A stretch of 64,000 bases of DNA from Luzula sylvatica (taxonomy: Eukaryota; Streptophyta; Magnoliopsida; Poales; Juncaceae): contig CAMPEJ010000007.1 in NCBI GenBank assembly GCA_946800325.1, forward strand, positions 825,001-889,000, read 5' to 3'. The notes under the pieces are model-generated. The model had not been told where the DNA came from and did no database searches. It worked only from the letters and a program-made list of their open reading frames with translations. How positions within the stretch are numbered: the first letter of the stretch is position 1; the number at the start of each line of letters is the position of its first letter. Below are positions 28,149 through 41,664 of this stretch, one piece after another. Made by a program: the position numbers and the translations under genes.

Positions 28149-28892
28149 GTATTTTGAGATCATTCGAATCGTATCTTTTACCACGTAACATTTCACCAAA
28201 ATTTACAAACGCTAAGAAAGTTTGTTTTTCGATTCAAAACAATCTGTTTATGTTTTGGGGAGTTCAAATAACGTATTTTGAGATCATTTGAATCGTATCT
28301 TTTACCACATAACATTTCACCAAACTTTACAAACACTAAGAAATTTTGTTTTTCGATTCAAAACAATTTGTTTATGCTTTGGGGAGTTCAAATAACATAT
28401 TTGTAGATCATTCGAATCGTATCTTTTACCACATAACATTTCACCAAAATTTACAAACACTAAGAAAGTTTGTTTTTCGATTCAAAACAATCTGTTTGTG
28501 CTTTGGGGAGTTCAAATAACGTATTTTGAGATCATTTGAATCGTATCTTTTACTACATAACATTTCACAAAAATTTACAAACACTAAGAAAGTTTGTTTT
28601 TCGATTCAAAACAATCTGTTTATGCTTTGGGGAGTTCAAATAACGTATTTTGAGATCATTTGAATCGTATCTTTTACCACATAACATTTCACCAAAATTT
28701 ACAAACACTGAGAAAGTTTGATTTTCGATTCAAAACAATCTGTTTATGCTTTGGGGAGTTCAAATAACGTATTTTGAGATCATTCGATTCGTATCTTTTA
28801 CCACATAACATTTCACAAAAATTTAGAAACACTAAGAAAGTTTAATTTTCGATTCAAAACAATCTGGTTATGCTTTGGGGAGTTCAAATAAC

Positions 28893-31800
28893 GTATTTTG
28901 AGATCATTCGAATCGTATCTTTTACCACATAACATTTCACCAAAATTTACAAACACTAAGAAAGTTTGTTTTTCGATTCAAAACAATCTGTTTATGCTTT
29001 GGGGAGTTCAAATAACGTATTTTGAGATCATTGGAATCGTATCTTTTACTACAAAACATTTCACCAAAATTTACAAACACTAAGAAAGTTTGTTTTTCGA
29101 TTCAAAACAATCTGTTTATGCTTTGGGGAGTTGAAATAACTTATTTTGAGATCATTTGAATCGTATCTTTTACCACATAACATTTCACCAAACTTTACAA
29201 ACACTAAGAAATTTTGTTTTTCGATTCAAAACAATCTGTTTATGCTTTGGCGAGTTCAAATAACGTATTTTGAGATCATTTGAATCGTATCTTTTACCAC
29301 ATAACATTTCACCAAAATTTACAAACACTAAGAAAGTTTATTTTTCGATTCAAAACAATCTGTTTATGCTTTGGGGAGTTCAAATAACGTATTTTGAGAT
29401 CATTTGAATCGTATCTTTTACTACATAACATTTCACCAAAATTTACAAACACTAAGAAAGTTTGTTTTTCGATTCAAAACAATCTGTTTATGCTTTGGGG
29501 AGTTCAAATAACTTATTTTGAGATAATTTGAATCGTATCTTTTACCACATAACATTTCACCAAACTTTACAAACACTAAGAAATTTTGTTTTTCGATTCA
29601 AAACAATCTGTTTATGCTTTGGCGAGTTCAAATAACGTATTTTGAGATCATTTGAATCGTATCTTTTACCACATAACATTTCACCAAAATTTACAAACAC
29701 TAAGAAAGTTTATTTTTCGATTCAAAACAATCTGTTTATGCTTTGGGGAGTTCAAATAACGTATTTTGAGATCATTTGAATCGTATCTTTTACTACATAA
29801 CATTTCACCAAAATTTACAAACACTAAAAAAGTTTGTTTTTCGATTCAAAACAATTTGTTTATGCTTTGGCAAGTTCAAATAACGTATTTTGAGATCATT
29901 TGAATCGTATCTTTTACCACATAACATTTCACAAAAATTTAGAAACACTAAGAAAGTTTAATTTTCGATTCAAAACAATCTGTTTATGCTTTGGGGATTT
30001 CAAATAACGTATTTTGAGATCATTGGAATCGTATCTTTTACCACATAACATTTCACAAAAATTTACAAACACTAAGAAAGTTTGTTTTTTGATTCAAAAC
30101 AATCTGTTTATGCTTTGGGGAGTTCAAATAACGTATTTTGAGATCATTTGAATCGTATCTTTTACTACATAACATTTCACCAAAATTTACAAACACTAAG
30201 AAAGTTTGTTTTTCGATTCAAAACAATCTGTTTATGCTTTGGGGAGTTCAAATAACATATTTTGAGATCATTCGAATCGTATCTTTTACCACATAACATT
30301 TCACCAAACTTTACAAACACTAAGAAATTTTGTTTTTCGATTCAAAACAATCTGTTTATGCTTTGGCGAGTTCAAATAACGTATTTTGAGATCATTTGAA
30401 TCGTATCTTTTACCACATAACATTTCACCAAAATTTACAAACACTAAGAAAGTTTATTTTTCGATTCAAAACAATCTGTTTATGCTTTGGGGAGTTCAAA
30501 TAACGTATTTTGAGATCATTTGAATCGTATCTTTCACTACATAACATTTCACCAAAATTTACAAACACTAAGAAAGTTTGTTTTTCGATTCAAAACAATT
30601 TGTTTATGCTTTGGGGAGTTCAAATAACATATTTGTAGATCATTCGAATCGTATCTTTTACCACATAACATTTCACCAAAATTTACAAACACTAAGAAAG
30701 TTTGTTTTTCGATTCAAAACAATCTGTTTATGCTTTGGGGAGTTCAAATAACGTATTTTGAGATCATTTGAATCGAATCTTTTACTACATAACATTTGAC
30801 CAAAATTTACAAACACTAAGAAAGTTTGTTTTTCGATTCAAAACAATCTGTTTATGCTTTGGGGAGTTCAAATAACGTATTTTGAGATCATTTGATTCGT
30901 ATCTTTTACCACATAACATTTCACCAAAATTTACAAACACTAAGAAAGTTTGGTTTTCGATTCAAAACAATCTATTTATGCTTTGGGGAGTTCAAATAAC
31001 GTATTTTGAGATCATTTGAATCGTATATTTTACCACATAACATTTTACGAAAATTTACAAACACTAAGAAAGTTTGTTTTTCGATTCAAAACAATCTGTT
31101 TATGCTTTGGGGAGTTCAAATAACGTATTTTGAGATCATTTGAATCGTATCTTTTACCACATAACATTTCACCAAAATTTACAAACACTAAGAAAGTTTG
31201 TATTTCGATTCAAAATAATTTGTTTATGCTTTGGGGAGTTCAAATAACGTATTTTGAGATCATTCGAATCGTATCTTTTACCACATAACATTTCACCAAA
31301 ATTTACAAATACTGAGAAAGTTTGATTTTCGATTCAAAACAATCTGTTTATGCTTTGGGGAGTTCAAATAACATATTTTGAGATAATTTGAATCGTATCT
31401 TTTACTACATAACATTTCACCAAAATTTACAAACGCTGAGAAAGTTTGTTTTTCGATTCAAAACAATATGTTTATGCTTTGGGGAGTTCAAATAACGTAT
31501 TTTGAGATCATTTGAATCGTATCTTTTACGACATAACATTTCACCAAAATTTACAAACGCTGAGAAAGTTTGTTTTTCGATTCAAAACAATCTGTTTATG
31601 CTTTGGGGAGTTCAAATAACGTATTTTGAGATCATTTGAATCGTATCTTTTACCACATAACATTTCACCAAAATTTACAAACACTGAGAAAGTTTGATTT
31701 TCGATTCAAAACAATCTGTTTATGCTTTGGGGAGTTCAAATAACGTATTTTGAGATCATTTGATTCGTATCTTTTACCACATAACATTTCACCAAAATTT

Positions 31801-32116
31801 ACAAACACTAAGAAAGTTTGGTTTTCGATTCAAAACAATCTATTTATGCTTTGGGGAGTTCAAATAACGTATTTTGAGATCATTTGAATCGTATATTTTA
31901 CCACATAACATTTTACCAAAATTTACAAACACTAAGAAAGTTTGTTTTTCGATTCAAAACAATCTGTTTATGCTTTGGGGAGTTCAAATAATGTATTTTG
32001 AGATCATTTGAATCGTATCTTTTACCACATAACATTTCACCAAAATTTACAAACACTAAGAAAGTTTGTTTTTCGATTCAAAACAATTGGTTTATGCTTT
32101 GGGGAGTTCAAATAAC
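28893..32116. repeat. Long block of array A, copy 4
   Basis: The anchor GGGGATTTC (A at 29997) lies 10,540 bp (85 monomers) after copy 2 and 16,368 bp (132 monomers) after copy 1. An X unit follows at six units (30629) and CATATTTTGAGATAATT at 12 units (31373). The GATTCGTATC unit with TTTGGTTTTCG and CTATTTATG follows in the same order as in copy 1. The TTCGAATC and ACTACAAAAC pair is again eight and seven units before the anchor. Limits are approximate. Confidence 0.72.
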
Positions 32117-35100
32117 GTATTTTGAGATCATTCGAATCGTATCTTTTACCACATAACATTTCACCAAAATTTACAAACACTAAGAAAGTTTGTTTTTCGA
32201 TTCAAAACAATCTGTTTATGCTTTGGGGAGTTCAAATAACGTATTTTGAGATCATTTGAATCGTATCTTTTACCACATAACATTTCACCAAAATTTACAA
32301 ACACTAAGAAAGTTTGTTTTTCGATTCAAAACAATTTGTTTATGCTTTGGGGAGTTCAAATAACGTATTTTGAGATCATTCGAATCGTATCTTTTACCAC
32401 ATAACATTTCACCAAAATTTACAAACACTAAGAAAGTTTGTTTTTCGATTCAAAACAATCTGTTTGTGCTTTGGGGAGTTCAAATAACGTATTTTGAGAT
32501 CATTTGAATCGTATCTTTTACTACATAACATTTCACCAAAATTTACAAACACTAAGAAAGTTTGTTTTTCGATTCAAAACAATCTGTTTATGCTTTGGGG
32601 AGTTCAAATAACGTATTTTGAGATCATTTGAATCGTATCTTTTACCACATAACATTTCACCAAAATTTACAAACACTAAGAAAGTTTGTTTTTCGATTCA
32701 AAACAATCTGTTTATGCTTTGGGGAGTTCAAATAACGTATTTTGAGATCATTGGAATCGTATCTTTTACCACATAACATTTCACAAAAATTTACAAACAC
32801 TAAGAAAGTTTGTTTTTCGATTCAAAACAATCTGTTTATGCTTTGGGGAGTTCAAATAACGTATTTTGAGATCATTTGAATCGTATCTTTTACCACATAA
32901 CATTTTACCAAAATTTACAAACACTAAGAAAGTTTGTTTTTCGATTCAAAACAATTTGTTTATGCTTTGGCGAGTTCAAATAACGTATTTTGAGATCATT
33001 TCAATCGTATCTTTTAGCACATAACATTTCACAAAAATTTAGAAACACTAAGAAAGTTTAATTTTCGATTCAAAACAATCTGTTTATGCTTTGGGGAGTT
33101 CAAATAACGTATTTTGAGATCATTCGAATCGTATCTTTTACCACATAACATTTCACCAAAATTTACAAACACTAAGAAAGTTTGTTTTTCGATTCAAAAC
33201 AATCTGTTTATGCTTTGGGGAGTTCAAATAACGTATTTTGAGATCATTGGAATCGTATCTTTTACTACAAAACATTTCACCAAAATTTACAAACACTAAG
33301 AAAGTTTGTTTTTCGATTCAAAACAATCTGTTTATGCTTTGGGGAGTTCAAATAACTTATTTTGAGATCATTTGAATCGTATCTTTTACCACATAACATT
33401 TCACCAAACTTTACAAACACTAAGAAATTTTGTTTTTCGATTCAAAACAATTTGTTTATGCTTTGGGGAGTTCAAATAACATATTTGTAGATCATTCGAA
33501 TCGTATCTTTTACCACATAACATTTCACCAAAATTTACAAACACTAAGAAAGTTTGTTTTTCGATTCAAAACAATCTGTTTGTGCTTTGGGGAGTTCAAA
33601 TAACGTATTTTGAGATCATTTGAATCGTATCTTTTACTACATAACATTTCACAAAAATTTACAAACACTAAGAAAGTTTGGTTTTCGATTCAAAACAATC
33701 TGTTTATGCTTTGGGGAGTTCAAATAACGTATTTTGAGATCATTTGAATCGTATCTTTTACCACATAACATTTTACCAAAATTTACAAACACTAAGAAAG
33801 TTTGTTTTTCGATTCAAAACAATTTGTTTATGCTTTGGCGAGTTCAAATAACGTATTTTGAGATCATTTGAATCGTGTCTTTTACCACATAACATTTCAC
33901 AAAAATTTAGAAACACTAAGAAAGTTTAATTTTCGATTCAAAACAATCTGGTTATGCTTTGGGGAGTTCAAATAACGTATTTTGAGATCATTCGAATCGT
34001 ATCTTTTACCACATAACATTTCACCAAAATTTACAAACACTAAGAAAGTTTGTTTTTCGATTCAAAACAATCTGTTTATGCTTAGGGGAGTTCAAATAAT
34101 GTATTTTGAGATCATTGGAATCGTATCTTTTACTACAAAACATTTCACCAAAATTTACAAACACTAAGAAAGTTTGTTTTTCGATTCAAAACAATCTGTT
34201 TATGCTTTGGGGAGTTCAAATAACTTATTTTGAGATCATTTGAATCGTATCTTTTACCACATAACATTTCACCAAACTTTACAAACACTAAGAAAGTTTG
34301 TTTTTCGATTCAAAACAATCTGTTTATGCTTTGGGGAGTTCAAATAACTTATTTTGAGATCATTTGAATCGTATCTTTTACCACATAACATTTCACCAAA
34401 CTTTACAAACACTAAGAAATTTTGTTTTTCGATTCAAAACAATTTGTTTATGCTTTGGGGAGTTCAAATAACATATTTGTAGATCATTCGAATCGTATCT
34501 TTTACCACATAACATTTCATCAAAATTTACAAACACTAAGAAAGTTTTTTTTTCGATTCAAAACAATCTGTTTGTGCTTTGGGGAGTTCAAATAACGTAT
34601 TTTGAGATCATTTGAATCGTATCTTTTACTACATAACATTTCACAAAAATTTACAAACACTAAGAAAGTTTGTTTTTCGATTCAAAACAATCTGTTTATG
34701 CTTTGGGGAGTTCAAATAACGTATTTTGAGATCATTTGAATCGTATCTTTTACCACATAACATTTTACCAAAATTTACAAACACTAAGAAAGTTTGTTTT
34801 TCGATTCAAAACAATTTGTTTATGCTTTGGCGAGTTCAAATAACGTATTTTGAGATCATTTGAATCGTATCTTTTACCACATAACATTTCACAAAAATTT
34901 AGAAACACTAAGAAAGTTTAATTTTCGATTCAAAACAATCTGGTTATGCTTTGGGGAGTTCAAATAACGTATTTTGAGATCATTCGAATCGTATCTTTTA
35001 CCACATAACATTTCACCAAAATTTACAAACACTAAGAAAGTTTATTTTTCGATTCAAAACAATCTGTTTATGCTTTGGGGAGTTCAAATAACGTATTTTG

Positions 35101-35712
35101 AGATCATTTGAATCGTATCTTTTACTACATAACATTTCACCAAAATTTACAAACACTAAGAAAGTTTGTTTTTCGATTCAAAACAATCTGTTTATGCTTT
35201 GGGGAGTTCAAATAACTTATTTTGAGATCATTTGAATCGTATCTTTTACCACATAACATTTCACCAAACTTTACAAACACTAAGAAACTTTGTTTTTCGA
35301 TTCAAAACAATCTGTTTATGCTTTGGCGAGTTCAAATAACGTATTTTGAGATCATTTGAATCGTATCTTTTACCACATAACATTTCACCAAAATTTACAA
35401 ACACTAAGAAAGTTTGTTTTTCGATTCAAAACAATTTGTTTATGCTTTGGCGAGTTCAAATAACGTATTTTGAGATCATTTGAATCGTATCTTTTACCAC
35501 ATAACATTTTACCAAAATTTACAAACACTAAGAAAGTTTGTTTTTCGATTCAAAACAATTTGTTTATGCTTTGGCGAGTTCAAATAACGTATTTTGAGAT
35601 CATTTGAATCGTATCTTTTACCACATAACATTTCACAAAAATTTAGAAACACTAAGAAAGTTTAATTTTCGATTCAAAACAATCTGGTTATGCTTTGGGG
35701 AGTTCAAATAAC

Positions 35713-38700
35713 GTATTTTGAGATCATTGGAATCGTATCTTTTACTACAAAACATTTCACCAAAATTTACAAACACTAAGAAAGTTTGTTTTTCGATTCA
35801 AAACAATCTGTTTATGCTTTGGGGAGTTCAAATAACTTATTTTGAGATCATTTGAATCGTATCTTTTACCACATAACATTTCACCAAACTTTACAAACAC
35901 TAAGAAATTTTGTTTTTCGATTCAAAACAATCTGTTTATGCTTTGGCGAGTTCAAATAACGTATTTTGAGATCATTTGAATCGTATCTTTTACCACATAA
36001 CATTTCACCAAAATTTACAAACACTAAGAAAGTTTATTTTTCGATTCAAAACAATATGTTTATGCTTTGGGGAGTTCAAATAACGTATTTTGAGATCATT
36101 TGAATCGGAGCTTTTACTACATAACATTTCACCAAAATTTACAAACACTAAGAAAGTTTGTTTTTCGATTCAAAACAATCTGTTTATGCTTTGGGGAGTT
36201 CAAATAACTTATTTTGAGATCATTTGAATCGTATCTTTTACCACATAACATTTCACCAAACTTTACAAACACTAAGAAATTTTGTTTTTCGATTCAAAAC
36301 AATCTGTTTATGCTTTGGCGAGTTCAAATAACGTATTTTGAGATCATTTGAATCGTATCTTTTACCACATAACATTTCACCAAAATTTACAAACACTAAG
36401 AAAGTTTATTTTTCGATTCAAAACAATCTGTTTATGCTTTGGGGAGTTCAAATAACGTATTTTGAGATCATTTGAATCGTATCTTTTACTACATAACATT
36501 TCACCAAAATTTACAAACACTAAAAAAGTTTGTTTTTCGATTCAAAACAATTTGTTTATGCTTTGGCGAGTTCAAATAACGTATTTTGAGATCATTTGAA
36601 TCGTATCTTTTACCACATAACATTTCACAAAAATTTAGAAACACTAAGAAAGTTTAATTTTCGATTCAAAACAATCTGTTTATGCTTTGGGGATTTCAAA
36701 TAACGTATTTTGAGATCATTGGAATCGTATCTTTTACCACATAACATTTCACAAAAATTTACAAACACTAAGAAAGTTTGTTTTTCGATTCAAAACAATC
36801 TGTTTATGCTTTGGGGAGTTCAAATAACGTATTTTGAGATCATTTGAATCGTATCTTTTACTACATAACATTTCACCAAAATTTACAAACACTAAGAAAG
36901 TTTGTTTTTCGATTCAAAACAATCTGTTTATGCTTTGGGGAGTTCAAATAACTTATTTTGAGATCATTTGAATCGTATCTTTTACCACATAACATTTCAC
37001 CAAACTTTACAAACACTAAGAAATTTTGTTTTTCGATTCAAAACAATCTGTTTATGCTTTGGCGAGTTCAAATAACGTATTTTGAGATCATTTGAATCGT
37101 ATCTTTTACCACATAACATTTCACCAAAATTTACAAACACTAAGAAAGTTTATTTTTCGATTCAAAACAATCTGTTTATGCTTTGGGGAGTTCAAATAAC
37201 GTATTTTGAGATCATTTGAATCGTATCTTTCACTACATAACATTTCACCAAAATTTACAAACACTAAGAAAGTTTGTTTTTCGATTCAAAACAATTTGTT
37301 TATGCTTTGGGGTGTTCAAATAACATATTTGTAGATCATTCGAATCGTATCTTTTACCACATAACATTTCACCAAAATTTACAAACACTAAGAAAGTTTG
37401 TTTTTCGATTCAAAACAATCTGTTTATGCTTTGGGGAGTTCAAATAACGTATTTTGAGATCATTTGAATCGAATCTTTTACTACATAACATTTGACCAAA
37501 ATTTACAAACACTAAGAACGTTTGTTTTTCGATTCAAAACAATCTGTTTATGCTTTGGGGAGTTCAAATAACGTATTTTGAGATCATTTGATTCGTATCT
37601 TTTACCACATAACATTTCACCAAAATTTACAAACACTAAGAAAGTTTGGTTTTCGATTCAAAACAATCTATTTATGCTTTGGGGAGTTCAAATAACGTAT
37701 TTTGAGATCATTTGAATCGTATATTTTACCACATAACATTTTACCAAAATTTACAAACACTAAGAAAGTTTGTTTTTCGATTCAAAACAATCTGTTTATG
37801 CTTTGGGGAGTTCAAATAACGTATTTTGAGATCATTTGAATCGTATCTTTTACCACATAACATTTCACCAAAATTTACAAACACTAAGAAAGTTTGTTTT
37901 TCGATTCAAAATAATTTGTTTATGCTTTGGGGAGTTCAAATAACGTATTTTGAGATCATTCGAATCGTATCTTTTACCACATAACATTTCACCAAAATTT
38001 ACAAATACTGAGAAAGTTTGATTTTCGATTCAAAACAATCTGTTTATGCTTTGGGGAGTTCAAATAACATATTTTGAGATAATTTGAATCGTATCTTTTA
38101 CTACATAACATTTCACCAAAATTTACAAACGCTGAGAAAGTTTGTTTTTCGATTCAAAACAATCTGTTTATGCTTTGGGGAGTTCAAATAACGTATTTTG
38201 AGATCATTTGAATCGTATCTTTTACTACATAACATTTCACCACAATTTACAAACGCTGAGAAAGTTTGTTTTTCGATTCAAAACAATCTGTTTATGCTTT
38301 GGGGAGTTCAAATAACGTATTTTGAGATCATTTGAATCGTATCTTTTACCACATAACATTTCACCAAAATTTACAAACACTGAGAAAGTTTGATTTTCGA
38401 TTCAAAACAATCTGTTTATGCTTTGGGGAGTTCAAATAACGTATTTTGAGATCATTTGATTCGTATCTTTTACCACATAACATTTCACCAAAATTTACAA
38501 ACACTAAGAAAGTTTGTTTTTCGATTCAAAACAATTTGTTTATGCTTTGGGGAGTTCAAATAACGTATTTTGAGATCATTCGAATCGTATATTTTACCAC
38601 ATAACATTTTACCAAAATTTACAAACACTAAGAAAGTTTGTTTTTCGATTCAAAACAATCTGTTTATGCTTTGGGGAGTTCAAATAACGTATTTTGAGAT

Positions 38701-41664
38701 CATTTGAATCGTATCTTTTACCACATAACATTTCACCAAAATTTACAAACACTAAGAAAGTTTGTTTTTCGATTCAAAACAATTTGTTTATGCTTTGGGG
38801 AGTTCAAATAACGTATTTTGAGATCATTCGAATCGTATCTTTTACCACATAACATTTCACCAAAATTTACAAACACTAAGAAAGTTTGTTTTTCGATTCA
38901 AAACAATTTGTTTATGCTTTGGGGAGTTCAAATAACGTATTTTGAGATCATTCGAATCGTATCTTTTACCACGTAACATTTCACCAAAATTTACAAACGC
39001 TAAGAAAGTTTGTTTTTCGATTCAAAACAATCTGTTTATCCTTTGGGGAGTTCAAATAACGTATTTTGAGATCATTTGAATCGTATCTTTTACTACATAA
39101 CATTTCACCAAAATTTACAAACGCTGAGAAAGTTTGTTTTTCGATTCAAAACAATCTGTTTATGCTTTGGGGAGTTCAAATAACGTATTTTGAGATCATT
39201 TGAATCGTATCTTTTACCACATACCATTTCACCAAAATTTACAAACACTGAGAAAGTTTGATTTTCGATTCAAAACAATCTGTTTATGCTTTGGGGAGTT
39301 CAAATAACGTATTTTGAGATCATTTGAATCGTATCTTTTACCACATAACATTTCACCAAACTTTACAAACACTAAGAAAGTTTGTTTTTCGATTCAAAAC
39401 AATCTGTTTATGCTTTGGGGAGTTCAAATAACGTATTTTGAGATAATTTGAATCGTATCTTTTACCACATAACATTTCACCAAAATTTACAAACACTAAG
39501 AAAGTTTAATTTTCGATTCAAAACAATCTGTTTATGCTTTGGGGAGTTCAAATAACGTATTTTGAGATCATTCGAATCGTATCTTTTACCACATAACATT
39601 TCACCAAAATTTACAAACACTAAGAAAGTTTGTTTTTCGATTCAAAACAATTTGTTTATGCTTTGGGGAGTTCAAATAACATATTTGTAGATCATTCGAA
39701 TCGTATCTTTTACCACATAACATTTCACCAAAATTTACAAACACTAAGAAAGTTTGTTTTTCGATTCAAAACAATCTGTTTGTGCTTTGGGGAGTTCAAA
39801 TAACGTATTTTGAGATCATTTGAATCGTATCTTTTACTACATAACATTTCACCAAAATTTACAAACACTAAGAAAGTTTGTTTTTCGATTCAAAACAATC
39901 TGTTTATGCTTTGGGGAGTTCAAATAACGTATTTTGAGATCATTTGAATCGTATCTTTTACCACATAACATTTTACCAAAATTTACAAACACTAAGAAAG
40001 TTTGTTTTTCGATTCAAAACAATTTGTTTATGCTTTGGCGAGTTCAAATAACGTATTTTGAGATCATTTGAATCGTATCTTTTACCACATAACATTTCAC
40101 AAAAATTTAGAAACACTAAGAAAGTTTAATTTTCGATTCAAAACAATCTGTTTATGCTTTGGGGAGTTCAAATAACGTATTTTGAGATCATTGGAATCGT
40201 ATCTTTTACCACATAACATTTCACAAAAATTTACAAACACTAAGAAAGTTTGTTTTTCGATTCAAAACAATCTGTTTATGCTTTGGGGAGTTCAAATAAC
40301 GTATTTTGAGATCATTTGAATCGTATCTTTTACTACATAACATTTCACCAAAATTTACAAACACTAAGAAAGTTTGTTTTTCGATTCAAAACAATCTGTT
40401 TATGCTTTGGGGATTTCAAATAACTTATTTTGAGATCATTTGAATCGTATCTTTTACCACATAACATTTCACCAAACTTTACAAACACTAAGAAATTTTG
40501 TTTTTCGATTCAAAACAATCTGTTTATGCTTTGGCGAGTTCAAATAACGTATTTTGAGATCATTTGAATCGTATCTTTTACCACATAACATTTCACCAAA
40601 ATTTACAAACACTAAGAAAGTTTATTTTTCGATTCAAAACAATCTGTTTATGCTTTGGGGAGTTCAAATAACGTATTTTGAGATCATTTGAATCGTATCT
40701 TTTACTACATAACATTTCACCAAAATTTACAAACACTAAGAAAGTTTGTTTTTCGATTCAAAACAATTTGTTTATGCTTTGGGGAGTTCAAATAACATAT
40801 TTGTAGATCATTCGAATCGTATCTTCTACCACATAACATTTCACGAAAATTTACAAACACTAAGAAAGTTTGTTTTTCGATTCAAAACAATCTGTTTATG
40901 CTTTGGGGAGTTCAAATAACGTATTTTGAGATCATTTGAATCGTATCTTTTACTACATGACATTTGACCAAAATTTACAAACACTAAGAAAGTTTGTTTT
41001 TCGATTCAAAACAATCTGTTTATGCTTTGGGGAGTTCAAATAACGTATTTTGAGATCATTTGAATCGTATCTTTTACCACATAACATTTCACCAAAATTT
41101 ACAAACACTGAGAAAGTTTGATTTTCGATTCAAAACAATCTGTTTATGCTTTGGAGAGTTCAAATAATGTATTTTGAGATCATTTGATTCGTATCTTTTA
41201 CCACATAACATTTCACCAAAATTTACAAACACTAAGAAAGTTTGGTTTTCGATTCAAAACAATCTATTTATGCTTTGGGGAGTTCAAATAACGTATTTTG
41301 AGATCATTTGAATCGTATATTTTACCACATAACATTTTACCAAAATTTACAAACACTAAGAAAGTTTGTTTTTCGATTCAAAACAATCTGTTTATGCTTT
41401 GGGGAGTTCAAATAACGTATTTTGAGATCATTTGAATCCTATCTTTTACCACATAACATTTCACCAAAATTTACAAACACTAAGAAAGTTTGTTTTTCGA
41501 TTCAAAACAATTTGTTTATGCTTTGGGGAGTTCAAATAACGTATTTTGAGATCATTCGAATCGTATCTTTTACCACGTAACATTTCACCAAAATTTACAA
41601 ACGCTAAGAAAGTTTGTTTTTCGATTCAAAACAATCTGTTTATGCTTTGGGGAGTTCAAATAAC
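35713..41664. repeat. Long block of array A, copy 5
   Basis: The anchor GGGGATTTC is at 36693. X units follow at 37325, 39681 and 40797, CATATTTTGAGATAATT at 38069, ATACCATTTCACC at 39185, ACATGACATTTG at 40957 and GAATCCTATC at 41437. Each of these is exactly 13,516 bp after its partner in copy 3. The part 36333-41664 is the direct counterpart of 22817-28148. To the left, the ACTACAAAAC unit (35713) is seven units before the anchor as in copies 1, 2 and 4, but the unit before it differs, so the left flank was joined differently here. A second GGGGATTTC unit at 40413 has other neighbours and is not a sixth anchor. Confidence 0.78.

Noticed and set aside
40301..40424. Sixth copy of the GGGGATTTC-anchored block
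   Set aside because: The anchor variant is present (A at 40413), but the next X unit is four monomers later instead of six and the neighbours differ. It more likely reflects conversion or independent mutation within copy 5.
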